A DNA stretch of 64,000 nucleotides from Rhizaria sp. SCN 62-66 (GCA_001724265.1 MEDY01000005.1:124001-188000); one strand, 5' to 3'; numbered from the stretch's first letter, positions 23,308 to 34,137 are shown. Notes: generated by a model not told the origin, from the letters alone. Numbers and translations: made by a program.

Positions 23308-23641
23308 AACAGCAACGTGTGTACTAGATAGCTTAAGGCTCTCGCCTAGTTGCCCACTGGATATCATAATCTCGTGTTCGCCAGCTTGCTTTGTGTTTGC
23401 GCTTGTCGGTAGTGGATACTGGCGATGACAAACACGGGTGCGCGCACGAACAGAAACAACAGTCACGTTGTTTCAGACTATTACTAATGGTTATTTAAAC
23501 TATTTCAAAACACAGTGAATGGAATTAATCAAACAATACACTTATTTATCATGTATTTTCGCATAGCCGTTAACAACAATCCAACCTGCGCTTCCGTTTG
23601 TTAGTTTGTTAGACTAGCATGTGCTGCAGAGCTGATTTGCC
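23308..23641. other. Intergenic region between convergent genes
   Basis: This 334-bp AT-rich stretch holds the 3' ends of the PP4R3-like gene (+) and the Gln-rich gene (-). No gene or structured element is apparent. Confidence 0.4.
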
Positions 23642-25098
23642 TCAATCAGCGTCCTCCGCGTCGTCGTGAGCCATGAGCTCGTCAAGCATCGCCTGCTCCT
23701 GCTCCTGCTCGAACTCCTCGTCGCCCGCAGCGCCCGCCGCGGCGCCCGGGCGCCCGCGCCCAGATCTAAAGCCAGAGGCAGAGGCAGCAGTGGGCTTAGC
23801 TACCGCGCTCGGCCGGGAGCCTCCCGGGCCCAGCGCGGGGTTCAACGAGCCACCGTTCGCGGCGGCAGCGGCAGTAACGGCGGCAGCGGTGGCAGCGGCG
23901 TTGGCGGGAGCAGGGGGGAGCTGGTTGTGGCTAAACTGATGGTACTGATGTTGCGTCTACAGCTGCCCACCCATTCCCGCTCCCGCCCCGGCTGAACCGG
24001 TCGGCCCAGGCGCCGCCCCCGGGCCAGGCGCTGCGGCCCCCGGTCCGCCGTATGCAAGCTCCTGCCCGCCAAACGCAAGCCCTGGCCCGTACGCAGGCCC
24101 CGCGCCGGTCACCGCCGCCGCGCCGTACGCGGGCGCGGTCGGCACCGCCTGCGTGTTCTGCGCCGCCGGCGAGTACGCGTGCAGCGGCGGGCGCCCGCGC
24201 ATGCGCACGCCCGCGCGCTCGCGGCGCTCGATGTTAGCGAGGTTTTCTGCCTGCGCGCGCGCCGTCTGCGCCGCCGCATCGACGCGCCGCTGCGTCTCGT
24301 ACGCCGCCTTGCGATCGGACGCGGCCGTCGCCACAGAGCCGATGAGCCCGCGTGTGCGCGTGCTGCCGCGGGTCCCCGCCGGCGGCGGCGCGAGCGGCGC
24401 GGGCACAGGCGCAGACACGTCTGCGTCAGCGGCAGCCGCGGTGGCGGCGGCGCGAGCGGCGGCGGCGACGGAGACGTGGTTCTTCCAGCGGCCCCTGCCG
24501 GGGCCCTTGGCGAGGCTGCCTGTCTGACCGGTGTGGCCCGAGGCCGCGACCCCGGCCCCGCCAGTGGTCGCGTTAGTTAAGCCGGGCTCAAGCTTCACGC
24601 GCGCCTCGGGCCGCGCCTGCACCCGCGAGAGCAAGCGCTGCTGCTGCTGCTGCAGCTGGTGCTGCTGCTGGTACTGCTGCTGCTGCTGGAGCTGCACGAG
24701 CTGCAGGTTCTGGTGCTGCTCGCTGCGGTACATGGGCGCGCGCTGTCGTTCGGCGCGGACCTGCGTCTCGGCGGCCCGCTGCGCGTTCATGCGGTCCATG
24801 CGGTCTAGTCGCTTGCGCCACTCTTGCCGCATCGCCGCCTCGCTGCGCTTGCCGCCGTAAGTGCGCACGACCCACTGCGGCAGCGGGTCGCGCTCGGTGT
24901 CGGTGCGCCGGCCGATGGGGCGAAAGCCCCCCGCAACGTCGTCGCCACCGACCCCGCCGACACCGACGTCGACGTCGCCGACGCCGTGGCCGTGGGCAGG
25001 GCCCGTTGCGGAGCCCAGGGCGGAGCCCAGAGCGGAGGCCATGATGGGCCCCATGGCGCTGACTGGGGTGGAAGACATGTAGCTGCTGCTGCTGCTGG

Positions 25099-25166
<68 letters not shown>

Positions 25167-27358
25167 AACCCGTGACCGTGACCGAGATAACCGTGGGCGT
25201 GACCGTACGCAGGGACGACCGGCCCGGCCATTTGCTGAGGCACCACAGTCCCCTGCGGCGGCATGCCAGCGGCGGCGGCGGCCGCAGCGGCGGCGGCGGC
25301 GGCCACGGCCGTTGCCACCGCAGTCGGATCGCTCGCTGGCACAGGCGCAGGCTCAGGCGCAGGCGCTGGTGAGGCTGCTGCTGAAGGTGAAGATGTGGCT
25401 GTGGACGCCCCCGCGATGTGCGCGGTCTGCGCGGCGGCAATAGCGGCGTTGTCGTTGCCGAGCTCGCGCAAGCGCACCACCTCGGCGATGGACGCCGCCA
25501 TGGCAACAGCATTCGGCGGCCGAGTCTGCGACTGCGAGTCCGAGCGCGAGCTCTCGACCTGCTCCGGCTTCTGCTGCTGCTGCGGCGGCGGCGGCTTCTG
25601 GGGGTAGTACGGGGCAGCGTCGCTGTTCAGACTGGAGCCCAGACTGGAGCCAGGAGCGGGCGGCGCCGGCGCGTCAGTCGGCGCGGCCACATGAACAGGC
25701 GCATGCACAGGCACAGACGCTGTCGCGGGCGCGGGCGCAGTCACGGGGCCGGCGGCGGCGGCGGCGACCGTGGCCTCTGCCCTGCGCGCGGCCTCGACCA
25801 CGACGGCGGCGACGCGGGCCGCCGCCCCGCCTGCGACCGCGGCCGCAGCGAGCGCCGCGCCGTGGTCGATCCCGGCGATGGTCTCGCGCGCCTCGGCCGC
25901 CACGCGCGCCGCCGACGTTGACGCGACGCTCGCGGCCGCCACAAAGGCCTTGGCGTGCAGCGCGGCCGCAGCCGCAGCCTCGCTCGCGGGGTCCACCGCG
26001 CGCGCGGGGACGGCGATGCCTGCAGTCGCAGCTGCCACCGTGGCCGTGGTCGCGGCGGCCGCGGCGGCCTTGGCCTAGTCCTCGGCGGCCGCGGCGGCGT
26101 CAGCGATGGCGGCGACGACGACGGCGGCGGCGTGCGACGCGACAGCCGCCGTCGTGGCCTCGTCATCGTCCTCGTCCTCGTCCTCGAGGTCCTCAGCAGC
26201 AGCGGCAGCGGCGCCGGCAGAGGACAAGGAAGTCACTGCGGATACGGCGGCGGAGGCGGCAGGCGCGGCCGAGAATGACGCGAGCGACGCGGCCGACTGG
26301 AACGCGCCCGCGTAGGTCGTCGCGGTTGTCGCGGCCTCGACCAACGACGCGACGTAGCGGGCCGCGATCGCAGTCGACTCGCTGTCCGGCGTGTACTCGA
26401 ACTCCTCCTCCAGAGGCTGAGGCTGCTGCTGCGCTAGTTGCTGCTCCAGAGGCTGAGACGGTTCAGGCTTCTCCTGTTGCTGAGGCAGGTTCTCCTCGTG
26501 ATGCTGCTCTTGCTCATAGTACTGCTCCTTGTCCTGATCCTGAGCCTTAGCCTGAGGCTGACCCTGGGGCTGAAGCTGAGGTTGAGGCTGAAGCTGTTCC
26601 TGCTGCACCTTGATCTGCTGCGCCAACTGGTCCTGCTGCAATTGCTGCTGTTGCTGCTGCTGCCAGTGCTGCTTCTGCAGCTGCGCCTGCTCCTGCTTGT
26701 GCTGCTGCTGGAGCTGCACCTGTTGCTGCACCTGTTGCTGTTGCTGCTGCTGGTGCTGCTTCTGCTTCTGCTGGAGCTGCTGGCGCGTGCGCTGTAACTG
26801 GAGCTGCAGCTGCATTTGCTGCAACTTGAGCAGCTGTTCTTGGAGCTCTTGCTCCTGCTGCAGCAGCGCCTCCTCGTCATCCGGCTCCTCCTGCTCCTGT
26901 CCCTGTTGAGGTTGCTGCGACTGCGCCCGCCACGGCTGAGGCAAGGCGCCGCCCATCGACGCGACGGCGGGGACTTTAGTCACCGGCAGTGGCATGCCAG
27001 CCGTCGCGAGAAATCCCATGCCCGAGCCCGCGCCCGCGCTGCCCATCGCGCTGCCCATCACGCCGCCCATCACGCCGCCCATCGCGCCCGCCAGAGCGGG
27101 GCCGGGCTGCGCCGCGGCGTCGCAAAAGGAGTTGGTGCTGCTGTAGCTGCTGTTGCTGGCGTCGCTGTGCATGCTCGCGTTGAGGTCGTCGTACGGCTCC
27201 AGCGGCGGCGGGCCGGCGTCCTCGCCTTCGTCGCCGCCGACGCGGTGGTTCGAGGTCACGCTCGACAGCGCGCAAGTGTCGACAGGCGCAGCGGCCGCGG
27301 AGGCCGCTGTCTCCGCAGCCGTTGCGCCGGCGCCAGGGGGCGCAGTAGTCGAGAGCAT
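23642..27358 (-). CDS. Gln/Ala/Ser-rich protein of unknown function, two in-frame TAG codons
   Basis: One long minus frame runs from the ATG at 27358 to a TGA at 23642, 1,238 residues if TAG is sense. TAG triplets interrupt it at 26077-26075 (residue ~428, context AED-TAG-AKAAA) and 23959-23957 (residue ~1134, context GGQL-TAG-TQHQYHQ). The composition stays the same after both, and the last 100 residues (FRSGRGRPGAAAGAAG, DEEFEQEQEQAMLDELMAH) have no start codon of their own. The layout is an acidic N-terminus, a Gln-rich helical region (~190-340), Ala-rich stretches, a 26-residue Ser tract with one Thr (~733-760), and a basic/charged helix (RSEAAMRQEWRKRLDRMDRM, ~825-850). I recognise no domain. 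Gln-rich coactivators and RNA-granule proteins look like this, but no function can be assigned. A 5'-UTR intron is likely at 27443-27665. Confidence 0.7.
25083..25163 (-). repeat. (CTG)n/(CAG)n microsatellite, 27 codons, encoding poly-Ser
   Basis: On the + strand the tract is five CTG, one GTG, then 21 CTG. On the coding (-) strand the phase is AGC, so it encodes serine with one Thr. Nearby CAG/CTG-rich stretches of the same gene (24,640-24,700 and 26,600-26,840) are read in the glutamine phase. Confidence 0.95.
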
Positions 27359-27442
27359 GATAGGCGCTGGCAAGTGCGGGTATGTGCGAAGTGAGTGAGA
27401 TTGTGGTGCAGGCTGAGGCTCAGACCGAGTAGGTCAGATTTG

Positions 27443-27665
27443 CTGTTGATGACAGACGTTAGATGAAGGGGGAATACATACGAAACGAAGAGGAAAGATC
27501 GTTAAAAAGAGCTGTAAAAGGAAGAGCCATTTGTAGACAGGGTGGATGAAAATTGTGTCATTTGGAGAAGAAAAGACCCAATGTAACACAGTTTTGGCGT
27601 CGGAGCACAAGGTGAAGCCGTTTGGGAATCGGCCTTGAGACGCGAGATGGATGACACAAGCGTAC
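27443..27665 (-). other. Probable 5'-UTR intron of the Gln-rich gene
   Basis: On the minus strand CATCTTAG is followed by GTACGC, the donor type used by almost every coding intron in this window. A pyrimidine-rich stretch ends in CAACAG at 27443. The resulting 223-bp intron fits the size range here and lies 85 bp upstream of the ATG at 27358. Inferred from splice-site shape only. Confidence 0.5.
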
Positions 27666-29152
27666 CTAAGATGCAAGAGCTATGCAAGCGGACACTTAAC
27701 GGAGAGTTCGCAGTGATTACGCGCAGAGAGCGCGAGGGATGACCGCTAAGACTGAGGGAGAGTCGCTCGAAGAGATGAAATTGCACGTGGAGAGATTACC
27801 TTCTGGAGGGAGTCGGGAGTGAAAGCTGGTTGAGGTACAAGAACAAAGATCTAGAAGCTATGAGCTACCGAACCAATAGATTACAACATTTTAATCGAAA
27901 AATTCCAGCGGTAGCAGACAACCCCTGAATATACAAAGCGTAAATGGTCGGCGCATTCAAAGCCGACGACTTCAAGGGCAGACTCTTGTTGCGACGCTTA
28001 GGAGCCAGCGCAGTCGGCATTCTTGCGTAATAAGAAGAAAAAAATACCATTCAAATAAAGAACGTATTTAATAAATCCTAATATAACTCGGACTTTAGTC
28101 AGAAACGCTCTAGAAGCTGACCTTGCACTCCTTTTGCATCTCGCCAATCCACTCGTCGCTCGAGCCATCCCAGCGCCATTTCGGGCCAAGGCCAGCGCGC
28201 GGTGAAAAACCAGCGGCATGAAGAGGTTAATCATTTTCTTCGTCGTTTAATTTAAATTATATAGATGAAAGCATAAATTTGCATTATTTTATTACATTTT
28301 CCAACTTGAAATTTGCATATATGATACGCAATACTTCGCGATTCCCAACTTGAACAGGGCTTCGATCGCCTTCTGAGCGCACGCTTCAGCCGCAATTCCC
28401 GTTCTTACAGCCCCTAAAAACAAAAACTTTTATTTTTCACAGCGTCATTAAGTAGTATTATGCGTTACAAATGCTATACATGTGTTGTACACCATCTTGC
28501 GCTTTCTCTGGGGCCAAATTTCCGGTGAAAATGTCGTCCAATAGCGGTTCCTCGCGAAACCGAGGTCCGCGGCAGCGCAGTCAGTCACGTTATAACATAC
28601 AAAAGCAATATTAGTGCTATATTTTTGCACTTAAATGCATAACAACTCCAAAAAATCCTAAAAGATGATCTCACGATTGCGCAGAGCCACGCAAAGTTGC
28701 ATACATACAATATTGCGCGCGTGCGAGTCGCTCACTTGAAGCACTTGAAAAAAAATGACAACAGTCACAAACTCAACTGAGTGCTAAAACTGCGTTCTTG
28801 CTAAGTAGCCCTTTCTTAAGTGACACGTCTGTCTTTATTTGACAAGTACATGTACTTACACATGCTGGCACACGTTACACTGTGCAACACCACACTGAAG
28901 AACGCACAAGGGCATCATTGAACACAAAAAGTCATGTATTAACATGTCTAAGTCACATGAATTATTCTTTACTATTTATTATCAACAAATATATCCATAA
29001 TAATATCTACCAAACATCAAATCACTCTCCAACCACGCAGATACTCTGCATTTTGCTCCTCGTCATCGATTAATGTCAACGAGGCAGATCGCTGTGCGGC
29101 TCTATTGCCACCAAGTCTTATGACAGTGGCTCTGCCATGACATGCCTTACGC
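27666..29152. other. AT-rich region with short protein-like islands, no gene called
   Basis: Apart from the 5' leader of the Gln-rich gene (to about 27,800), this stretch is AT-rich. Three minus-strand islands are GC-richer and read like protein: near 28,490-28,590 (EEPLLDDIFTGNLAPEKAQ), 28,335-28,410 (RTGIAAEACAQKAIEALFKL, after a good TTTGTTTTTAG acceptor) and 28,105-28,200 (WRWDGSSDEWIGEMQKECK). They cannot be joined with the donors used elsewhere here, so I do not call a gene; a decayed or unusual short-exon gene is possible. Confidence 0.3.
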
Positions 29153-29920
29153 TCAGTACTGACCCGACTTAATCATCTCGGCCTGGAACTGGGTGACGTC
29201 GCAGCTGCGCATGGGCTTGCGCTCCACGCGCTCGTGCGGCATCTGCGTCTGCCAGCCGTACTCCTGAACAAGCGAACAGAACAAAAGCGAAGATATATCA
29301 ATATTATGAAGGTTTTGTTAAATAAAAATAGTATTTTGGAGCAATTCAATAGAAAAATCATATAGTGTAGTCAGTAATAGAAAAGGCGGCTTGAAAATAA
29401 AGCTTAAAATCAAATATCAACATATTCGAAAGATCTCTTTCGTAATTTGCACACACACAGTGGCATTTCATGCTTGACGTACTTGGCTGGTGGTGACTGG
29501 GGTGCGGTACTTCTCGTGGGGGCCAAAGCGCACGGTGGTGTTCTTGTCCTTAAGCGCGGTCATGGCGCCGTGCGAGGTGAACTCGGTCGCTGCGGCGGGC
29601 TCGATCTTGGCCATGGCCTCGCGCACCTCCTCCGCCAGCGCGCTGAACTGCTCGGCGTTGACGTACTTGGTCTCGGAGCGGAAGCCAGAGCCCGCGAGCG
29701 GGGGCAGCGCGGCGCCGCGCAGCTCAACGAGGCGGAGGAACTCGCGCACCTCGATCTCCGGCGGCTCGCGGCCGTAGGTCTGGATCAAGAGGGGGCGAAT
29801 GTCGTCGCCACAGAGCAGGCCGTCTTTGCGGTGGCGCTGCGAGAAGGCCGCGAATGCCGCCGCAAGCTGCGCGGGGGATAGGTCGGAGATGTTCAGCGTC
29901 GTGCGCAGGTGCGGGCTCAT
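29153..29920 (-). CDS. Small EF-hand-like protein, possibly axonemal
   Basis: Two exons, complement(join(29153-29263, 29483-29920)), 182 residues, joined in phase 0 over a 219-bp intron (donor GTACGT, acceptor TTCAG); stop TGA. The N-terminal two-thirds resembles a degenerate calmodulin-type EF-hand pair: LSPAQLAAAFAAFSQRHRKD followed by a helix-loop-helix, then EIEVREFLRLVEL and VNAEQFSALAEEVREAM. The acidic calcium ligands are mostly missing, so calcium binding is doubtful. The C-terminal part has TTSQEYGWQTQM, RKPMRSCDVTQFQAEMIKSG. Short 'YGW' and 'C.VT.+...M+KSG' patterns remind me of small ciliary microtubule-associated proteins, but I cannot name a family. The splice is supported by continuous sense across the junction and by site quality. 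Function is unknown. Confidence 0.65.
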
Positions 29921-30642
29921 CGTGTACTCGGGGCCTAAGAGCGATCATAGGACAAAGACGGCAGAGAGCGACAGAGAGAGAGAGTTAGGAGTGAGCTTGG
30001 AAGTTCGAGAGCAGAGTCAATTGAAGCGTCGAGCATTGTTCTGGTTGGTATAATGACGGACCAAGGGAGGTAAGACCAAAGAAGTTCATTTTCGGAAGGT
30101 GAAAAACGAGGAAATCGTTGCTTGTACCAGGGGGCTCGACGGTGGAGGGTGTACTGGGCGAAAAAGACGGGGGAAGCTGGAGGTGTATGAGAAGGGCAAG
30201 TGAGGTGAGAGCAGACAGGAATAATGAGCGGTACACACATGTTTCAGAAATGCTTAAAAAAGAAAAAGACTGCACTGTAGATTTTTGATCCCTAATGAGT
30301 TTCATTATGCAGTTTCACGGTCATGTGAAGGCGCTGGAGATCAAAACAAATCGGGGCAAGGCGGCTCAAAAAGTAACCGTTTAAGCGCAGAAGCACAGTC
30401 ACAATCTCTCTAACTCACAAACAAGTAGTATATACCACGTGATCAACGCCTTTAAGATTAAAAACAAACTATGTTGTTTATTCTTGATTTTTAACTATAG
30501 TGGTTAAGATATAGTCATAAACTCAAGCATATCACTGTATATCTGGCCATATGTATGCAATTAGCACTACAAAGCACAGCGGCGAAGTGAAGCCGTCAAA
30601 ACAACACGGGGGGCAAAGTGACAGAGTATTCTTTGTGCGTCC
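29921..30642. other. Intergenic region, no gene seen
   Basis: This 722-bp stretch lies between two minus-strand genes and should hold the 5' flank of the EF-hand-like gene and the 3' UTR of the SRRM1-like gene. Purine-rich runs near 29,940-30,240 are probably the transcribed leader of the downstream gene. No structured element recognised. Confidence 0.4.
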
Positions 30643-31636
30643 TCAATTGTCCCAGCGCTTCTTGCGGCGCATAGTGTTTCCGTCAGCACCGGCACCAGCG
30701 CTCGCGCTGCCTGCGTTCGCGCAGTTGCTGCTGTTGCTGTTGCTACTGTTGTAGCCGCCGTCACGGTCACTCCGATCACGCGCGTTACCCGCGTTGCTCG
30801 CGCTAGAGTTGGCGATGGTATTGCCCTTATTGAGAGCAATCGATTCGTTGATGGCCTTCAGACGTGCCAGCGCCTCCGCAACCGCATCGCTCGCACTGCT
30901 CGCGCCCGCACTGCTCGCGCTGGCAGCTGCGCCAGAGCCAGAGCCAACGCCACCGCTAGCAATACTCGCATTCGCGCCAGCAGTCACATTCGCCGTCGTG
31001 TTGGCGCCGCCCGCTTTGTTCTTTTGCCACTCGATGAGCTTGGGCGCGACGCCGCCCTTGCTCTCAGCCGCGCTCAACAGCATGGCCCAGAGCTCCTCGG
31101 TCAGCTCGCGCGCGGCCGCGGCGCCCATGAAACCCGTCAAGTTGACCTGGAGATCGTGAGTGTAGGAAATAACAAAAGCAAGAGAATACAAAGTTTTGTT
31201 AGTTTTACTGCGTGTTTTTGGTACTATGTCTTAGTTTAACATCAAGAAAATTAAACAAAAACAATGCCAAGGGGAGCGCAAGAACAAGAATAATAGTTCA
31301 ACGTATAAAGTATCGAGAGCGATTACGACAACGCACCTGAATGTCCTTGGCGTCAGGTCCGGTCGCCTTGACCGAGGAGGAGGCGGCGGCCGACGCAGCG
31401 CAGGGCTGTTCGAGGAGGTTGAAGATGAGCGAGACAATAACCTCGTCCTCAAGCCCCAGCAGCTCGGTAACGCGCGCGGCAACCCAGGGCCGCAGGAGCG
31501 GTACCGCGACCTTCTTGAGGTCCACGGGCCGCGCGTAGATGGCGGGGAAAGAGAGCGTTTGCTGGAGCTTCTTGGACTTGTCGCCGAAGCGCGCGTCCTG
31601 CTCAAGCGAGGCACCGCGGAAGGCAATGCCGGACAT
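30643..31636 (-). CDS. SRRM1-like PWI-domain splicing factor
   Basis: Two exons, complement(join(30643-31146, 31337-31636)), 267 residues, joined in phase 0 across a 190-bp intron with donor GTGCGT (one of only two non-GTACG donors here) and acceptor CTCCAG; stop TGA. The first ~140 residues match the N-terminus of SRm160/SRRM1: FRGASLEQDARFGDKSKKL, KVAVPLLRPWVAARVTELLG, EDEVIVSLIFNLLE, then KDIQ joined to VNLTGFMGAAAARELTEELW. This PWI four-helix domain contains the signature near-PWI motif (here RPWVAARV) and binds RNA and DNA; SRRM1 is a splicing coactivator that bridges SR proteins and the exon junction complex. Animal SRRM1 carries long Arg/Ser repeats; here the tail is short, Ala/Ser/Asn-rich, and ends RRKKRWDN, so RS-mediated contacts look reduced or absent. 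Confidence 0.92.
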
Positions 31637-32323
31637 GAGATTGCAGTGGGTGGGGCGTAGGGGCGAACTGTGGCGGGTTGTGGCGAGTTTGGGCGAGTGG
31701 GGGGAGAGCTGTGAAGGGGTGCTCTCAGTCTGATGAAAGACTTGTGGTGGGAGAGAAAAGAGCCTGGATCGGGGGGATAGTAAGGCGAGGACAAATGAAG
31801 TTATAATGAGTGCAATATCGGTCAATCAAAGTATTCTTTACGCACAAATACAGAGTGATACGGTCTGTGCAGATCAAGTGAGAGAGTGAAAGCGGGGAAG
31901 CGGCAACGGATGAGAGCGACGGGTCAAGTGAAGAGTGGAATGATGGCGTTGAAAGGGTTAAAGTAGGATTGAAGAAATGCTGGAATTTGTCAAATGAGCA
32001 AGCACTCTTTGTGAGTACTGCTATATTATCAATTTTGACGCTGACGATGGGACTGGTGCAAGCGACCAGTGTGAAACAGTCGCGTCGCCCAGCCGCAACG
32101 GATGCCTCTCACCGTGCAACCCAAAGCAGTCTTTGTTGATTGCCTTAACAACGCTAAAACTACCTGCTGATGGGTTTTTTATGTGAAATTCATATTTTTT
32201 ACACACAAATCACACTTATCTGTCTTAAACTTTATTTCTACGCCCCTCAATTCATGCATTCGGCGATTCAGGCCGCGGCACAGCAACTCGTCTCGAAAAG
32301 ACGCTGTCTTCCGCACTCTTCCT
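31637..32323. promoter_or_regulatory. Divergent intergenic region between SRRM1-like and Mpv17-like genes
   Basis: This 687-bp region separates two divergent genes and should contain both promoters and 5' leaders. The side next to the SRRM1-like start is pyrimidine-rich on the coding strand. No TATA box or named element is recognisable, and I see no gene. Confidence 0.45.
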
Positions 32324-33512
32324 ATGACTTCTCTCGTCGCATCAATCGGCCGCACGTGGGCGCGCTACAACGAGCTCTGCATTACACGTCCCCTTACCAC
32401 CAAGGGTCTCACCGGTGGCTTTCTCTTTAGCACCGGAGACCTCATTGCGCAGAAGCTCGACGGTACTCTCGCAAGGTACGGCCTTTCTGCTCTGCTCCCT
32501 CCCAAGCAAGAATAATATATTCAGATCGGCATTGGAGCACGATATTACTTTGCTCTGCTCTCTTTTCTATAGGCGCCGTGTGTTTTTATTCTCCTAACCT
32601 CTTCGTGACCTTCCAAAACTTCCCCAAATTGCCCGCTCTGCTCCTCTCACCCCTCTCGCTCTCGCTATGCCTCCTATGCCTCCCTTGCTTGCTCCTCCCA
32701 GCCCCTCCGGCTACGACTATCGCCGCACGCTCAAAGCTTTTATGTGGAACGCGGTGATCTACACGCCGCTGGGCCACCACTGGTACTGCACCGTGCTCCC
32801 GCGCGTGTTCGCGCGCGCGGCCAACGGCGGCACGGGCACACTGGCCACCGCCGGCAAAGTCGCGCTGGACCAGACCGTGTTCGGCCCGCTTGTAATTGCC
32901 GGCTACATGACCTACTCCACCGTCACGCGCGGCGGCGACTGGGCCGCCGTCAAGGCGCGCTTCAACGAGGCCTACACTGACATTCTCGTCGCCAACTGGA
33001 TGGTCTGGCCCGCGCTGCAGATGATCAACCTCAAGTTCGTGCCGCTGCAGCTGCAGATCCTGGTCATGAACACCGCCGTCGTCGGCTGGAGCACCTTCCT
33101 CGCGCTTTCCGTCAGCAAGTCCGCCGTCCCCGTCGACGGCGCCGCGGCCAAGCCCGACGCCAAGGCTCTGAACGCCAACGCGATCAGCACCGGTGGCGAC
33201 AGCGTCACTCAGAACGTCTCGGTGAGCGCCGATACCGGCGCAGCCGCGGAAAACGACCTGGCGCCGTCGACGATGAGCGTGAGCGTGGGCGGCAGAGCGG
33301 TGGCGCTGCACCAGCACACCGACTTCGCGCCGGTTCCGCGCACGCAGTTCGAGAAGAGCATGCTGCTCGAGGCCGCCGCCGGCGTTCCTGCGGGCGCAAA
33401 GGCGCTCATCAACATCAACAGTGCGCACGGACACGCGCACGCGGGCAGTGGCGCGCACGGGCACGCGAGAGAGTTCGCCATTGTCGGCACCGACAAGATC
33501 AAGAGCAAGTGA
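32324..33512 (+). CDS. Mpv17/PMP22 family membrane protein
   Basis: Two exons, 32324-32475 and 32702-33512 (320 residues), with a 226-bp intron (donor GTACGG, acceptor CCCAG) splitting a Ser codon; stop TGA. The Mpv17/PMP22 pattern is clear: LCITRPLTTKGLTGGFLFSTGDLIAQ at the start, YDYRRTLKAF, YTPLGHHWYCTVLPRVF, KVALDQTVFGPL, and the family signature ILVANWMVWPALQMINLKF followed by VPLQLQILVMNTAVVGWSTF. Members have about four membrane helices in inner mitochondrial or peroxisomal membranes and affect mitochondrial DNA maintenance or metabolite permeability, with no settled biochemical activity. Typical length is 170-200 residues; here a ~110-residue soluble tail follows, Ala-rich with a His/Gly stretch (GHAHAGSGAHGHAREF). 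I chose the ATG at 32324 because the earlier ATG at 32253 is in another frame. Confidence 0.93.
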
Positions 33513-34137
33513 GTGCGTGATAAAAGGGTCGGGTTGAGTTATAACGAGCTCAACTTGAAGAGTGAGATGGCTTCTGATCTGAAATTGTGACAACACGGGT
33601 GGCTTGCAATATCGCTTATATAGCTCAGTCGTGCATTATTTAGATCTCGGGCCTGTATTTTAATCATATTTAGACCATTTCTTTTATCATAGTGTCTTTA
33701 CTTAGCGTACTTTGGCGCAGCCAGCCAGCTATGGCGGCGGCTTGCCGCCGGTGATGCATCGGCCAAAGGGAAGTATACATACAACATTTAAAAAAAAAAA
33801 AAAAAATCGCAACTTCATAACTTGGAGGTCTCTATAATTATGAATACACTTCTATAACTGACTACCTTGACACTTCTCAATGATCAGAAGTTTGCGACGA
33901 CTGGTGATTTTTTGCGAACCGTCTCTGAGCGGACAACAGCGACCATCGGCGAGAATCGAGAGCAAGCGCTCTGTCTGCTGCGGGGAATGGTCTTGTTTGT
34001 GTGCTTATGTTCGTCAATATCAAAATTAAGTGGACGGCGGGAGAAAATGTATCTTATATTTATTAAATTCTATTTGCTTATTTGCCCGCTTGCCTTTCTT
34101 ACTTCGTACCACGTGTTTACCGCAGACCGTTCCTTGC
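33513..34137. other. Intergenic region with hairpin and A-tract
   Basis: This 625-bp AT-rich stretch holds the 3' UTR of the Mpv17-like gene and the 5' flank of the NOC3 gene. It contains the hairpin listed at 33710-33768 and a run of 17 A at 33790-33806. Just before the NOC3 start, a T-rich stretch ends in ACCGCAG, so a 5'-UTR intron is possible. Confidence 0.4.
33710..33768. ncRNA. Candidate structured RNA element (nested stem-loops)
   Basis: A GC-rich island in AT-rich DNA can form an outer 7-bp stem, CTTTGGC (33710-33716) with GCCAAAG (33762-33768), enclosing a perfect 6-bp hairpin CGGCGG-CTTG-CCGCCG (33735-33750) with a CUUG tetraloop, a loop known to be very stable in RNA. It lies about 200 bp after the Mpv17-like stop codon. 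It could be part of a 3' UTR, a small RNA or a processing signal. The strand is not determined and no RNA family is recognised. Confidence 0.35.

Noticed and set aside
34030-34137. An earlier NOC3 start at 34030
   Set aside because: The added segment is AT-rich and hydrophobic, unlike the charged N-terminus of NOC3, and is probably leader or UTR intron.
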